Positions 36,241 to 46,187 of a stretch of DNA of 64,000 bases are shown piece by piece. The DNA is from JAFEDN01 sp963844565 (GTDB taxonomy: Bacteria; Pseudomonadota; Gammaproteobacteria; Coxiellales; Coxiellaceae): the NCBI GenBank assembly GCA_963844565.1, contig CAWJON010000002.1, forward strand, positions 1,364,001-1,428,000. The letters run 5' to 3'. How positions within the stretch are numbered: position 1 is the first letter of the stretch; every line of letters starts with the position of its first letter. Made by a program: the position numbers and the translations under genes. The notes under the pieces were generated by a model. That model saw only the letters and a list, made by a program, of their open reading frames with translations. It was not told where the DNA came from and made no database searches.

Positions 36241-37557
36241 TTATTGGGTGGGGCTTTTTTCTGTTACATAAGCACGTTGCAATTCACCGATTCCTGTGGT
36301 CACCAATCCAGGTGTTATAGATACATCTGTTAAACTACCGGCGACGATATTAGCAATGGCTCGGCGGGTAAAAATTAGGCGATTCGTCGATACTGGCTGT
36401 GGGTAAGTACGACTGGTTAAAATAATAATCGAGGTGTGAGTAGTCGGATCTATCCAAAGTGAGGTGCCAGTCCATCCGGTGTGACCAAAAGAACCTATCG
36501 GCAACAGTGCTCCGCGGTTTGAAAAATTGGAATCAAGGTCCCATCCCAATCCTCTTACATCGGCCATTCCAGGTGGGGTTTGCGGTGTCGACATTTTATA
36601 TACGCTTAATGGGCCCATTAAGTAGCGATCCCCTTGAATATGTCCGCTGTTTAATAAGCATTCTGCAAAAATTTGGAGATCACTCGCGTCTGCAAATAAT
36701 CCGGCCATACCGTTGGCTCCGCCCATATGCCAGGTGGTGGGATCATTCACCTCTCCCCAGCGCAATTGTTGATCATCGGGAGAATAAGATGGAGCAATAC
36801 GATACCGTAACGATTCGGGAGGCAGATAAGTCGCTGAAGACAGATTAAGTGGTTTGAAAATATGATCCTGGGCATAAATTTTTAAATCTTCGCCCGTGAT
36901 AATCTCCACTAAACGCCCTAAAACAATAAAGTTAATGTCACTGTAAGTAAAAACTTTTCCGGGAGGGTTGATTAGACCGAGCTTCTCGACCTGCTGCAAT
37001 CCAGCTGAGTAATATTGTGTTTTATCTTCTGGTAAGGGCCAGGGATTCAGGATAGCTTGAAAGCCTGAGGTATGGGTTAATAACTGGCGAACGGTTACTT
37101 TTTCTTTACCAGTGTTCGCAAAAGCCGGCCAATATTGTGCAACTGGCGTGTCTAATTCTATTTTGCCTTCTTCTAGAAGTTGCATAATGGCGGTGGTCGT
37201 CACAATCACTTTAGTCAGGGAGGCTAAATCAAAAATTGTATCAAAGCTCATTGGCTCGAGATTAGGATTAAGTTTTTTATTACCAAAAACACCCCTATAG
37301 ATTGGTTTACCTTTGTGAGTCACTAAAATAACTGCTCCAGGATAATAACCATTAGCAATATCTTGTTCGACCAGGGTGGTGATGCGCATCAGCAAGTCTT
37401 TGCGAATACCTATTTGATTCGCAACGTAAACGTCATGTGCACCGGCCGGGAAATGGCGTGGTGTCTCAGCAAGGCTTGAATGATCAGCACACATTATTAA
37501 AAACAACCCAATAAATAAACAAGTTATGATTTTGTGTTGGCAACGAAAGTTCTCCAT
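36241..37557 (-). CDS. Serine hydrolase, beta-lactamase/class C PBP family
   Basis: 438 aa with an N-terminal hydrophobic export signal (residues 10-30, likely cleaved near SLAE). The Beta-lactamase (PF00144) domain has the nucleophile motif SLTK (Ser113, Lys116), the second motif YSDIN (Tyr205; usual form YxN), and HTGWTGTSLWID in the position of the KTG-like third motif. EstB-type esterases and peptidoglycan hydrolases share this fold; resistance cannot be inferred. Its stop lies 7 bp from the IS end, so the gene itself appears intact. Confidence 0.85.
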   Translation of the reverse strand: MENFRCQHKIITCLFIGLFLIMCADHSSLAETPRHFPAGAHDVYVANQIGIRKDLLMRITTLVEQDIANGYYPGAVILVTHKGKPIYRGVFGNKKLNPNLEPMSFDTIFDLASLTKVIVTTTAIMQLLEEGKIELDTPVAQYWPAFANTGKEKVTVRQLLTHTSGFQAILNPWPLPEDKTQYYSAGLQQVEKLGLINPPGKVFTYSDINFIVLGRLVEIITGEDLKIYAQDHIFKPLNLSSATYLPPESLRYRIAPSYSPDDQQLRWGEVNDPTTWHMGGANGMAGLFADASDLQIFAECLLNSGHIQGDRYLMGPLSVYKMSTPQTPPGMADVRGLGWDLDSNFSNRGALLPIGSFGHTGWTGTSLWIDPTTHTSIIILTSRTYPQPVSTNRLIFTRRAIANIVAGSLTDVSITPGLVTTGIGELQRAYVTEKSPTQ

Positions 37558-37607
37558 AATTTATAATATAGATCAAACTATTTAATTGTGCATGATTGTT
37601 CACCGAT

Positions 37608-39620
37608 TCAACCAATCAATTTAATAAACTCACTCTCCGTCAATATAGGAATATTCAGTTCCTTTGCTTTAGTAAATTTACTGCCCGGATCCTCTCCCGC
37701 AATCAGAAAATTGGTCTTAGCAGAAACACTATTAGTGACTTTGGCTCCCAATCGCAGTAAAGCAGAGGCAGCTTCTTCACGAGTCATGGTTTTTAAAGAA
37801 CCGGTTAAAACAAAGGTTTTGTTTTTCAAGGGCGAGTGTTTGATGTCAAGCTTAAAAGATGGCCAATGAACCCCAATTTCTTTCAATTTTTCAATAACGT
37901 CCACATTATGTGATTGACGAAAAAATGTGTAAATATTTGCTGATACCACCGGGCCAACATCGGTAATATTCTGTAAATCTTCTTCGGTGGCTTGCATTAA
38001 GGGCTGCAATTCACCAAAGTTTTCAGCCAAAATCCGAGCGGTGGCCTCACCAATCTCTCGAACACCTAATGCGTATAAAAATCTAGGCAAAGTGGTCGCT
38101 TTACTTTTTTCTATCGCATTAATTAAATTTTCAGCAGATTTTTTACCTAGTCCCGGCAAAATCTCTAATTGCTCCCCAGTAAGACGATACAAATCCGTGA
38201 CGTCTTTGACCAATCCCTCATTAACAAATAATTCAATGAGCTTATCCCCAACTCCATTGATATCTAAGGCTTTGCGTGAAACAAAATGTTTTATTCCTTC
38301 CTGTAGTTGAGCACGACAGAAAAGCCCTCCCATACAACGGGCAACGGCTTCTTCTTCCACTTTAACCACATCGGCGCCACAAACTGGACAATGTTTAGGT
38401 ATCGGAATTTTTTTGGTATGGTCAGGACGTTTAGATAACACCGGGCCTACAATTTCAGGGATAACATCTCCTGCTCGCCTTACGATGACCGTGTCACCTA
38501 TTCGCACATCTTTTCGATACAATTCATCGAAATTATGTAGGGTGGCATTACTGACTGTCACTCCCCCCACAAAGACCGGATCAAGACGTCCAACCGGAGT
38601 CACCGCTCCCGTTCTTCCCACCTGAAACTCAATTGCTTTCAACAAGGTAGTCTTTTCAATTGCAGGAAATTTATGAGCAACTGCCCAACGTGGGGCTCGG
38701 GAAACGTATCCTAATTGATTCTGTAATCTAAAATCATTGACCTTGTAAACGACGCCATCAATCTCATAAGGCATGTGATCGCGCATTTTCAGCAATTTTA
38801 AATAATATTGCTGACATCCTGCTATCCCATTCACAACTTCCCTTTCACCAACTACAGGGACTCCCCAATCTTTAAAATAATCCATAATTTCAGATTGTGT
38901 TGTCGGCAAATTGCCATCCGCTACCGCGCCCATTGAATAGGCAAAAAATCCTAGAGGTCTTTTTGCCGTAATTTTGGGATCTAACTGCCGTAAACTTCCT
39001 GAAGCTGCGTTACGAGGATTAACAAATATTTTACTGCCTTTTTCTAAGGCTTCTTGGTTTATTTTGGCGAAACCCACTTTCGGCATATATACTTCGCCGC
39101 GTATTTCGACGGTTTCAGGAAAATTTTTGCCACGAAGAGATAATGGAATAGCCTTAATGGTACGTACATTCTGAGTCACATCTTCGCCAATAAAACCATC
39201 CCCACGAGTTGCAGCTTGAATCAACAGTCCATTTCTATATAACAGATTGATGGCAACGCCATCAAATTTAGGTTCGCAATTAAATTCAATATCCTCGTTT
39301 GATTTTAAACGCTGTTTTATTCGGTCATAAAAAGCAATCAACTCTTGCTCGGTAAAAACATTTTCGAGTGAAAGCATGGGTAGTTGGTGCCGAATTTCTG
39401 GAAACGATTTTAACGGCTTAGCGCCTATTCGTTGGGTAGGCGAATTAGGAGAAATCAATTCTGGATTTTCAGCTTCTAAAGACTGTAATCTACGGAATAA
39501 GAGATCGTACTCCTCATCGGTGATGAGCGGCTGATCTAAAACATAGTACTGATAATTATGTTCTTCTATTTCTTTTCTTAACTGTTCAATTTTTTTAAGG
39601 ATGTTCGGAGGAACACTCAA
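37608..39620 (-). CDS. ligA: NAD+-dependent DNA ligase
   Basis: Joins nicks during replication and repair. 670 aa, full length. The adenylated Lys118 lies in CEPKFDGVAINLLYRNG. An OB fold follows, then a zinc finger (CPVCGADV ... CMGGLFC), HhH repeats (LEILPGLGKKSAENLI) and a C-terminal BRCT domain (FVLTGSLKTMTREEA). The start is TTG 39620, overlapping the zipA TGA. The smc-zipA-ligA order is conserved in gammaproteobacteria. Confidence 0.96.
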   Translation of the reverse strand: MSVPPNILKKIEQLRKEIEEHNYQYYVLDQPLITDEEYDLLFRRLQSLEAENPELISPNSPTQRIGAKPLKSFPEIRHQLPMLSLENVFTEQELIAFYDRIKQRLKSNEDIEFNCEPKFDGVAINLLYRNGLLIQAATRGDGFIGEDVTQNVRTIKAIPLSLRGKNFPETVEIRGEVYMPKVGFAKINQEALEKGSKIFVNPRNAASGSLRQLDPKITAKRPLGFFAYSMGAVADGNLPTTQSEIMDYFKDWGVPVVGEREVVNGIAGCQQYYLKLLKMRDHMPYEIDGVVYKVNDFRLQNQLGYVSRAPRWAVAHKFPAIEKTTLLKAIEFQVGRTGAVTPVGRLDPVFVGGVTVSNATLHNFDELYRKDVRIGDTVIVRRAGDVIPEIVGPVLSKRPDHTKKIPIPKHCPVCGADVVKVEEEAVARCMGGLFCRAQLQEGIKHFVSRKALDINGVGDKLIELFVNEGLVKDVTDLYRLTGEQLEILPGLGKKSAENLINAIEKSKATTLPRFLYALGVREIGEATARILAENFGELQPLMQATEEDLQNITDVGPVVSANIYTFFRQSHNVDVIEKLKEIGVHWPSFKLDIKHSPLKNKTFVLTGSLKTMTREEAASALLRLGAKVTNSVSAKTNFLIAGEDPGSKFTKAKELNIPILTESEFIKLIG

Positions 39621-40273
39621 GCAAATAACTCCAGGGTCTGTTTTTTCGTCTCAAAGCTCTTAATTTTTTCCTCAATAATTTGTATTTTTTCAGAGGTAAT
39701 TATCTGTTGATTTTCATCTAAAACCACACCGCCTAGATCATCCGTAAGCTGGCGCGCTGTTTCTAACAACAGTTCAAACTGATAAAGACCATTACTCTCA
39801 AAATCCAAGGTCAGGAACAGGCTTAATCCCTGACAAGTAAACTCAGCCATATCTGCTGGAATTAACCGTCCGCTTGAGGTTGCCGCAGCCACGCTAAAAA
39901 TAATTTTATCTCCTTCACTCTGGAATCGATGAAAAATATCCATCTCTCCAAATCTCAAACCGCACGACAACAACGACTGTAAAAGTTCGTATCCGCTATA
40001 TGGACGTCCTGCTGCAGCACGTAAAAAAAGTATAATTCGCTGAGTTTCTACTGGTTTGGGAGGAGATGTTTTTTCTGTTAATTCAATTTCAGTAGGCGCA
40101 GCCACAGTGCTTTTAGGGGGTAACGTCTCCGTTAAGCCTAAAACCACATCTGGATTTTCAGGTAAAACTTCCTTTACCGGTTTTTTTACCGCTCGTGGTT
40201 TGGAAGCTTTCCTTCCCCACCAATAAACCAGCAATGCTAGAATCAAAAGTAAAATCGCAAAAATACCTTGCAT
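39617..40273 (-). CDS. zipA: Cell division protein ZipA
   Basis: Membrane anchor of the FtsZ ring; 218 aa. It has an N-terminal membrane helix (residues 3-20), a short Pro/Lys/Glu/Thr-rich linker (about 22-75) and the C-terminal FtsZ-binding domain (IILFLRAAAGRPYSGYELLQ, FSVAAATSSGRL, ETARQLTDDLGGVVLDENQQ). The linker is shorter than in E. coli (328 aa in total), as in many Legionellales. GAGGGG precedes ATG 40273. Confidence 0.93.
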   Translation of the reverse strand: MQGIFAILLLILALLVYWWGRKASKPRAVKKPVKEVLPENPDVVLGLTETLPPKSTVAAPTEIELTEKTSPPKPVETQRIILFLRAAAGRPYSGYELLQSLLSCGLRFGEMDIFHRFQSEGDKIIFSVAAATSSGRLIPADMAEFTCQGLSLFLTLDFESNGLYQFELLLETARQLTDDLGGVVLDENQQIITSEKIQIIEEKIKSFETKKQTLELFA

Positions 40274-40286
40274 AATATCCCCCTCT

Positions 40287-43200
40287 TTAAGTCGTTGCTA
40301 AAGATACCGCCTCAGCAACATTCACAGAAACAATTCTTGAAACACCTGCTTCCTGCATCGTCACGCCCATCAGATGTTCAGCCATGCTGATGGTAACTTT
40401 ATTGTGACTGATAATAATAAATTGAGTTGTCTTTGACATCTCTTTAACCAAATTACAAAATCTTCCGACGTTGATGTCGTCCAATGGAGCATCAACTTCG
40501 TCTAAAACACAAAATGGAGCTGGATTCAGTCTAAATAAGGCAAAAACTAATGCAACAGCTGTTAGGGCTTTTTCTCCACCAGAAAGCATGTGGATCGTTG
40601 CATTTCTTTTTCCTGGAGGTTGGGCTTTTACCAAAACACCTGCGGTTAACCACTCTGGATCAGTAAGTTCCAAAAATGCTTTTCCACCACCAAAAATTCT
40701 GGGAAATAACTCCTGAAAATTTTGGTCAACCTTTTGAAAAGTTTCTTCAAACTTAGTTCTCGTTTCCCGGTCAATTTTATTAATCGCACTTTTCAATATC
40801 TCAAGCGCTTCATTTAAATCAGCTTGCTGTTTGTCTAGATAATCCTTACGTTCGCTAACGGTCTTGTATTCCTCAACTGCCGCCAAGTTGATAGCGCCTA
40901 AACGTTGAAGACGAGTGTTTATGCTCTCTAGATGTGCTTGTATTTCCACAGAATTATTTTCACTGGGTAAAGTGGGTAACAATTGTTCTAAAGATACATT
41001 TTGGTCAGCAAGTTGTTCTTCAATCGTAGTTTGACGAGTCCGTAAAGTTTGATATTCCAATTGTAAATTTTGAAATGCTTGTTTAACTTTTTCACGCTTT
41101 TCATTAATCAAATGATGATTTTTATTCAATTGAGCTACATGCTGATTGCAAGCATCCAGCTTTGATTCAGAAATTTTTAATTGTTTTTCAACTTCTAAAC
41201 GCATATTTAGTTTATTTTGTAACTCAATCTGAAAATCATTCAATGGGCTACCGGCTTCATCTAATTCTGCAGTTAAAGCCTTATATTTTTCTTTAAGCTG
41301 TTGTAATTGATTTTCTTCTCTTAAAACGTTTTGTTTTATCACCACCATCTGATTTTCGATCGTTCTGAGGCGCATCGAAACTTCATCCGCTTGATGGCGT
41401 TCATGTTCCGCTTTACGTTTAATTTGCTCTAACCCTTGACGGATTTCTTCTCCTTCCACCGTAACTTTTAATTTTATGGTATTTTTATTTTCTTCTTCTT
41501 GATGTAGTTCAGAAAATTGTTGCAAACTCTCCTCAATTAAAACTTGTAATGGGTCAATTTGTTGCGATATTTCTTCATATTCTTTCTGTAAACGTTGGCT
41601 TTGTTGTTTTAATTCTGTAAGGCGGCTTTGCCCTGCGCTCAATTTTGAGCGTGAATCAGCTAAAGCAGCGCTTACTTTTTGATAGGTTTGATGGTAATTA
41701 TCACGGGCTTCTTCATCAACTTTTAACTGTCCTAATTGTTGCTGCAAGGTATTTTGGGTTTTTTGGACCTCTTCTTCATGCAAGGAGATTTGTTGAGAAA
41801 GTTGTTTTAGTTCTTGCTCACGCAACAAAACACTACCTGCCTCATTCTTGCCTTTATTAACCCGAATCCAATTTTTACTCATCCAGATCCCTTCAGGAGT
41901 AATAATTGATTCATGCTCAGCCAGTTGTTCCCGGCGACTGACCGCTTCCGTGAAGTTTTGTGCGAGGTAGATATTATCCAACCAAATATGAACTGGCCAA
42001 TCACTTTCAACTTGACTACTTAATAAATCGAGATTTTGATCTGTTTTTGTTTGATTAACGAAATGCTTATTGGCTAATATAGTGAGATTCCCCTTATCGA
42101 ACTCGGGTAAAGAATTGACAATTTTTTCCAAATCTTCCAAACAAATCGCTTCAAATAAATTAGATAAAACGGTTTCAACTGCGATTTCCCACCCTTGCTT
42201 AACTTTTAAAATCTCACCCAACCGAGGTTGAGTCATGATTGAATTTTTTTCCAACCATGCTTTAATCTGATTATTTTGATATCCCAATGCATTTTTTTGT
42301 ACAACTTCTAATGAAAAATGGCGGCTCTTTGTCTCCTGATGACGATTTTTTTGACCCTCTAAAGTTGCTTGCAAACTTTGAATTTGCTGCCGATGATCGG
42401 CAATACGCAGGGTTAAATGACTCAAAATATTTTTCAAAGATTCTAATTCATCATTTAATTCACTGGTTTCTTTCGCTAAAGGCTCCATTTCTTGATTCAA
42501 ACTGGTAAGAGGCATTTCATTCAATTGTGATTGAATAAGCTCTCGCCTGGTCAACAGAGATTCTAATTGGCGTTTATAATGCTGCAAATTAACACGAAGA
42601 ATACTAACCTGTTTGACTAAATCTGATAGCTCTTGCTGCAAACTTTCCCATTTATTTTGCCAGTCTTTCATTTTTTGTTCAGATTCTTTAAGGTTTTCCG
42701 AAGATTGTTCAGCTTCCTGTTTTTTTGCGGTCAATTGTGGCTGTAAATTTTGTTGTTCGAGGTTTAGGTCAGCTACTCGTTGGTGTTGGTCTGCGATGTG
42801 TTTTTCAAATTCTTGACGAGAAACGTTTAGCTTCTCTAGCTCTTTTTGGATGTACTGAAAACGTTCTTGACGATTTTGAATTTGCTGCTCCAACCTGGCG
42901 ATGTCTGCACCGATTTCATAATATTCTTTTTGCACCTGATTGGTTTCTTGAGTGATCACATGTTCTTCTTCACGATCTCTCTCTAGTTTAGTTTCAATTT
43001 CTCTTAACTCTGCAGTCAACCCCTCATCATCCGTTTGTAAATGTCCGAGCTGTTGTTTTTGAACTAAAAGTTGTTCTTCCGCACTTCGCCATTGAAGGCC
43101 TTTTAGCGTTGCTTGAAGCTGTCTTTCTTCTTGTTTTAGCTCGCTATATCGCTCTGCAGCATCAGCCTGGCGCTTTAAATGACGAAGCTGCTTGGTAAGT

Positions 43201-43799
43201 TCTTCATTTATATCGTTGATTCTTTCTAAATTTTCTTTGGTATGCTGCATCCGATTTTCAGTTTCACGACGCCTTTCACGATACTTAGAAATACCGGATA
43301 CCTCTTCTAAATGGAGCCTTAGTTCCTCCGGCTTTGCCTCGATTAATTCAGAAATAACACCTTGCTCGATAATTGAGTAGCTACGCGCCCCTACTCCAGT
43401 GCCTAAAAAAACATCAACTACATCACGGCGGCGACAAACCGTTCCGTTTAGAAAATATCGGGTGTGGCCTTCACGAAGGACTTCTCGACGAACGGAGACC
43501 TCATTAAACCTGCCCAGTTCTCCAGACAACCGACCAGCGCAGTTATCGAAAATGAGCTCAACTGATGCTCTTCCAACCGGCTTCCTCATTCCGGCGCCAT
43601 TAAAAATGACGTCAGCCATAGACTGACCCCGCAATTGTTTGGCTGAACTTTCGCCAATTACCCAACGGATGGCATCAACTACATTCGACTTGCCACAGCC
43701 ATTAGGACCGACAATGCCGGTCAAAAAGCTCTCAATTGGGATCAATGTTGGATCCACGAAAGATTTGAAACCGGCAAGTTTAATGCTTTTTAAATTCAT
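40287..43799 (-). CDS. smc: Chromosome segregation ATPase SMC
   Basis: 1170-aa condensin subunit. N-terminal Walker A in VGPNGCGKSNVVDAIRWVIG (near residues 31-50). Two long coiled coils (about 170-500 and 670-1010) flank a hinge around residue 520-640. The C-terminal ABC signature LSGGEKALTAVALVFAL and Walker B PFCVLDEVDAPLDD are intact. No scpA/scpB lies nearby, and zipA and ligA follow in the same direction. Only a weak ribosome site precedes ATG 43799. Confidence 0.96.
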   Translation of the reverse strand: MNLKSIKLAGFKSFVDPTLIPIESFLTGIVGPNGCGKSNVVDAIRWVIGESSAKQLRGQSMADVIFNGAGMRKPVGRASVELIFDNCAGRLSGELGRFNEVSVRREVLREGHTRYFLNGTVCRRRDVVDVFLGTGVGARSYSIIEQGVISELIEAKPEELRLHLEEVSGISKYRERRRETENRMQHTKENLERINDINEELTKQLRHLKRQADAAERYSELKQEERQLQATLKGLQWRSAEEQLLVQKQQLGHLQTDDEGLTAELREIETKLERDREEEHVITQETNQVQKEYYEIGADIARLEQQIQNRQERFQYIQKELEKLNVSRQEFEKHIADQHQRVADLNLEQQNLQPQLTAKKQEAEQSSENLKESEQKMKDWQNKWESLQQELSDLVKQVSILRVNLQHYKRQLESLLTRRELIQSQLNEMPLTSLNQEMEPLAKETSELNDELESLKNILSHLTLRIADHRQQIQSLQATLEGQKNRHQETKSRHFSLEVVQKNALGYQNNQIKAWLEKNSIMTQPRLGEILKVKQGWEIAVETVLSNLFEAICLEDLEKIVNSLPEFDKGNLTILANKHFVNQTKTDQNLDLLSSQVESDWPVHIWLDNIYLAQNFTEAVSRREQLAEHESIITPEGIWMSKNWIRVNKGKNEAGSVLLREQELKQLSQQISLHEEEVQKTQNTLQQQLGQLKVDEEARDNYHQTYQKVSAALADSRSKLSAGQSRLTELKQQSQRLQKEYEEISQQIDPLQVLIEESLQQFSELHQEEENKNTIKLKVTVEGEEIRQGLEQIKRKAEHERHQADEVSMRLRTIENQMVVIKQNVLREENQLQQLKEKYKALTAELDEAGSPLNDFQIELQNKLNMRLEVEKQLKISESKLDACNQHVAQLNKNHHLINEKREKVKQAFQNLQLEYQTLRTRQTTIEEQLADQNVSLEQLLPTLPSENNSVEIQAHLESINTRLQRLGAINLAAVEEYKTVSERKDYLDKQQADLNEALEILKSAINKIDRETRTKFEETFQKVDQNFQELFPRIFGGGKAFLELTDPEWLTAGVLVKAQPPGKRNATIHMLSGGEKALTAVALVFALFRLNPAPFCVLDEVDAPLDDINVGRFCNLVKEMSKTTQFIIISHNKVTISMAEHLMGVTMQEAGVSRIVSVNVAEAVSLATT

Positions 43800-43844
43800 A
43801 GTCCGCCATTATACAGGAGTTCATATTAAAGGCGATATCAATCA

Positions 43845-43873
43845 ATGACAATCTCTTATAAAATCCGTATAAT
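43845..43873 (+). promoter_or_regulatory. Strong sigma-70 promoter of the dsb pair
   Basis: -35 ATGACA (43845-43850), a 17-nt spacer and a perfect -10 TATAAT (43868-43873). The leader to ATG 43909 would be about 28 nt and includes AAGG. It lies in the 109-bp divergent gap with smc. Confidence 0.7.
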
Positions 43874-43908
43874 GCAAACTTCCGAATATTTTGGCCTAAG
43901 GTATATTT

Positions 43909-44553
43909 ATGAATAAATCGCTAATTCAAAAATTGGTTATTGGCATTGTTATTATCGTAATCATTGCCATCGTTTTGATCTGGGTCACTAAACCCGGCGT
44001 AAAGCTACCTCCTCCTGTTACCATAAATACTTCAGACCAACCCCGGATGGGCAAATCCGACGCCAAAATTCATATCGTGGTGTTTGAAGATTTAAAATGC
44101 ATTGCCTGTAAGCAATTTAATAACAATTTATTACCAAAAATTGAAGAAAAATATATCAAACCGGGCTTGGCGGATTATACTGTCATCAACTTGGCTTTTA
44201 TTCCAGGGTCTTTGCCTGCCGCCAATGCCGCTCGCTGTGTTTATAAACAAAATCCAGAACAATTTTTTGCTTTTGTAAATAAAGTTTATCAAAACCAACC
44301 ACCGGAAAATCAAGATTGGGCTACCATTCCTAAGCTAATGGAATTCGCTGCAGACCTTCCAGAAATTGACGCTCAGAAATTAAGTCGTTGTATTTATGAA
44401 AGCCCATACTCAAAATTTATACAGGATAATTTTGAATTAGCTCGCAAATTACAGGGAGGTGTAGTTTACACACCTACTATATATGTGAATGGTTATTTGG
44501 TTGACCCAGTGAACTGGGACCGCTTCAATAAAATTGCGCAAACTATCAGATAA
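43909..44553 (+). CDS. Membrane-anchored DsbA/BdbD-like thiol oxidoreductase
   Basis: 214 aa with one N-terminal membrane helix (residues 9-27) and a periplasmic thioredoxin-fold domain with a helical insertion (DSBA-like, PF13462 type). The active site is Cys64-Ile-Ala-Cys67, unlike the CPHC of DsbA, and the cis-proline loop is VVYTPTIYVNG. Followed after 20 nt by a DsbB-like gene, so the pair should introduce disulfides into exported proteins. It could also act as an isomerase or in a dedicated pathway. Confidence 0.85.
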   Translation: MNKSLIQKLVIGIVIIVIIAIVLIWVTKPGVKLPPPVTINTSDQPRMGKSDAKIHIVVFEDLKCIACKQFNNNLLPKIEEKYIKPGLADYTVINLAFIPGSLPAANAARCVYKQNPEQFFAFVNKVYQNQPPENQDWATIPKLMEFAADLPEIDAQKLSRCIYESPYSKFIQDNFELARKLQGGVVYTPTIYVNGYLVDPVNWDRFNKIAQTIR

Positions 44554-44573
44554 TCGGTTTCACGGAGAAACAT

Positions 44574-45020
44574 TTGCAGCAAAACAACAAACCAATTTTT
44601 TTACTTATCGCTTGGTTAATTGCGTTAATCGCCACGGTAGTGCCACTATATGCCAGTTTGGTATTAAAGATGCCGGTTTGTGAACTTTGTTGGCTGCAAA
44701 GAATCTGTATATTCCCTTTGGCCATACAATTAGGGATAGCAAATTTTCGCCAAGATCTAAAATTTAGCTTATACGGTATGCCTTTGGCACTATTAGGAGC
44801 AGTTTTTGCCTTATATCAGTACTTGTTGCAGAAAATTCCAGCACTCAGTCAAATCTCATTTTGCCATTCTGGTGCTGGAGAAGTCAGTTGCAGCGCCATT
44901 GATTGGCAAATTTTTGGCTTTATCACTTTTCCACTGCTGAGTTTTTTAACCAGTCTTCTTTTGTTTTTCTTATTAATGGCAAGCTATTCAAAATTTTCCG
45001 CTGAAATGAAAGAAATTTAA
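44574..45020 (+). CDS. DsbB/BdbC-like quinone-linked thiol oxidase
   Basis: 148 aa with four membrane helices. The first periplasmic loop carries CELC (Cys36/Cys39). The second loop has the pair FCHSGAGEVSC. It reoxidises the DsbA-like partner by passing electrons to quinones. The start is TTG 44574, supported by GGAG 8 nt upstream and the correct length of the first helix; no ATG is near. The short loops and length resemble BdbC more than E. coli DsbB. Confidence 0.88.
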   Translation: MQQNNKPIFLLIAWLIALIATVVPLYASLVLKMPVCELCWLQRICIFPLAIQLGIANFRQDLKFSLYGMPLALLGAVFALYQYLLQKIPALSQISFCHSGAGEVSCSAIDWQIFGFITFPLLSFLTSLLLFFLLMASYSKFSAEMKEI

Positions 45021-45025
45021 ATTTT

Positions 45026-45049
45026 ATTTAAGATTTTCTTAATAAAGGA
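45026..45049 (+). terminator. AT-rich stem-loop after the dsb pair
   Basis: TTTATTTAAGA and TCTTAATAAA pair with one bulge around a TTT loop, just after the dsbB-like stop. It is A/T-only apart from one G-C pair, so a weak candidate. The rest of 45050-45179 shows nothing definite. Confidence 0.3.
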
Positions 45050-45179
45050 AATTTAAACTAAGTCATCCCTTGCCGTAAAACAGTAAGAAACTGAAAAAAT
45101 ATAGAAGGTAGAAAGACTGTAAGAAAAAAAATGATCATACGTTAGCTAAAAAAAGATCAAAGCTAGCGGCTAAGGGACA

Positions 45180-46187
45180 TTATTCCCATTCTTTGATTAA
45201 ATGCTCAGCAATCTGCACACCATTTAGAGCCGCGCCTTTACGTATGTTGTCACCGACAATCCATAAATTTAACCAATAAGGATCATTTAGGTCACTACGA
45301 ATCCTACCGACATACACATCATCCTGAGTGGCAACAATAAGTGGGGTTGGGTAATCTCCTTCTTCAATCACTTTCACTCCTGGTGCACTATTCAACCAAT
45401 TAATGACTTCTTCCTTAGTGGCTGGCTGCTTAGTTTGAATCGATACCACTTCGGAATGTCCGAAAAATACCGGAACACGAACGGCAGTAGCATTGACCAT
45501 AATTTTATCGTCATTCAAAATCTTTTTAGTTTCCCAAACCATCTTCATTTCTTCTTTAGAATATCCATTATCAAGAAACTTATCTATTTGGGGTATAACA
45601 TTAAATGCTATTTGTTTAGGGAAAACCGTTGGTTTATAAGCTTGACCATTCAATAAATCCGCTGTTTGCTTGGCAAGTTCCTGAATCGCTTTTTTTCCGG
45701 CGCCAGAAACGGATTGATAGGTAGCAACGTGTATTCGTTCAATGCCCACTTGATCATAAATGGGTTTTAATGCTACTAACATTTGAATAGTTGAACAATT
45801 AGGATTTGCGATTATATTTCTTTCTCTGTAGTACTGCAGCGCCTCCGCATTTACCTCCGGCACTACCAATGGTACATCTTTTTCATAGCGAAATTGCGAA
45901 GAATTATCAATAACTACACAACCTGACTGAACGGCAATTGGAACATATTGCTCTGAAACCGCACTCCCGGCGGAAAAAAAAGCAATCTGGACTTTGGAAA
46001 AGTCAAAATCAGCCAAATTTTCCACATCTAAAGTATGCCTGCCAAAATTAACAGATTTACCAATAGAGCGTTCACTGGCCAGAGCATAAACTTTATTAAC
46101 TGGAAACCGACGCTGCGCGAGAATTTCTAAAAAAGTTTCTCCAACTAATCCCGTGGCGCCAACGATGGCAATATTATATTTTTTCAT
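45180..46187 (-). CDS. asd: Aspartate-semialdehyde dehydrogenase
   Basis: Reduces aspartyl phosphate to the semialdehyde for lysine, diaminopimelate, threonine and methionine synthesis; 335 aa. NADP-binding IVGATGLVGETFLEIL starts at residue 9. The catalytic Cys lies in ANPNCSTIQMLVAL. HVATYQSVSGAGKKAI and the GHSEVVSIQT catalytic-His region follow. It is the Gram-positive/Legionella-type ASADH rather than the E. coli form. It overlaps the prmB stop by 4 nt. Confidence 0.94.
   Translation of the reverse strand: MKKYNIAIVGATGLVGETFLEILAQRRFPVNKVYALASERSIGKSVNFGRHTLDVENLADFDFSKVQIAFFSAGSAVSEQYVPIAVQSGCVVIDNSSQFRYEKDVPLVVPEVNAEALQYYRERNIIANPNCSTIQMLVALKPIYDQVGIERIHVATYQSVSGAGKKAIQELAKQTADLLNGQAYKPTVFPKQIAFNVIPQIDKFLDNGYSKEEMKMVWETKKILNDDKIMVNATAVRVPVFFGHSEVVSIQTKQPATKEEVINWLNSAPGVKVIEEGDYPTPLIVATQDDVYVGRIRSDLNDPYWLNLWIVGDNIRKGAALNGVQIAEHLIKEWE

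Noticed and set aside
36241..37557. Serine hydrolase as an antibiotic-resistance beta-lactamase
   Set aside because: The SxxK and Tyr motifs are shared with esterases and peptidoglycan enzymes, the second motif is YSD rather than YxN, and the family is broad; resistance is not supported.
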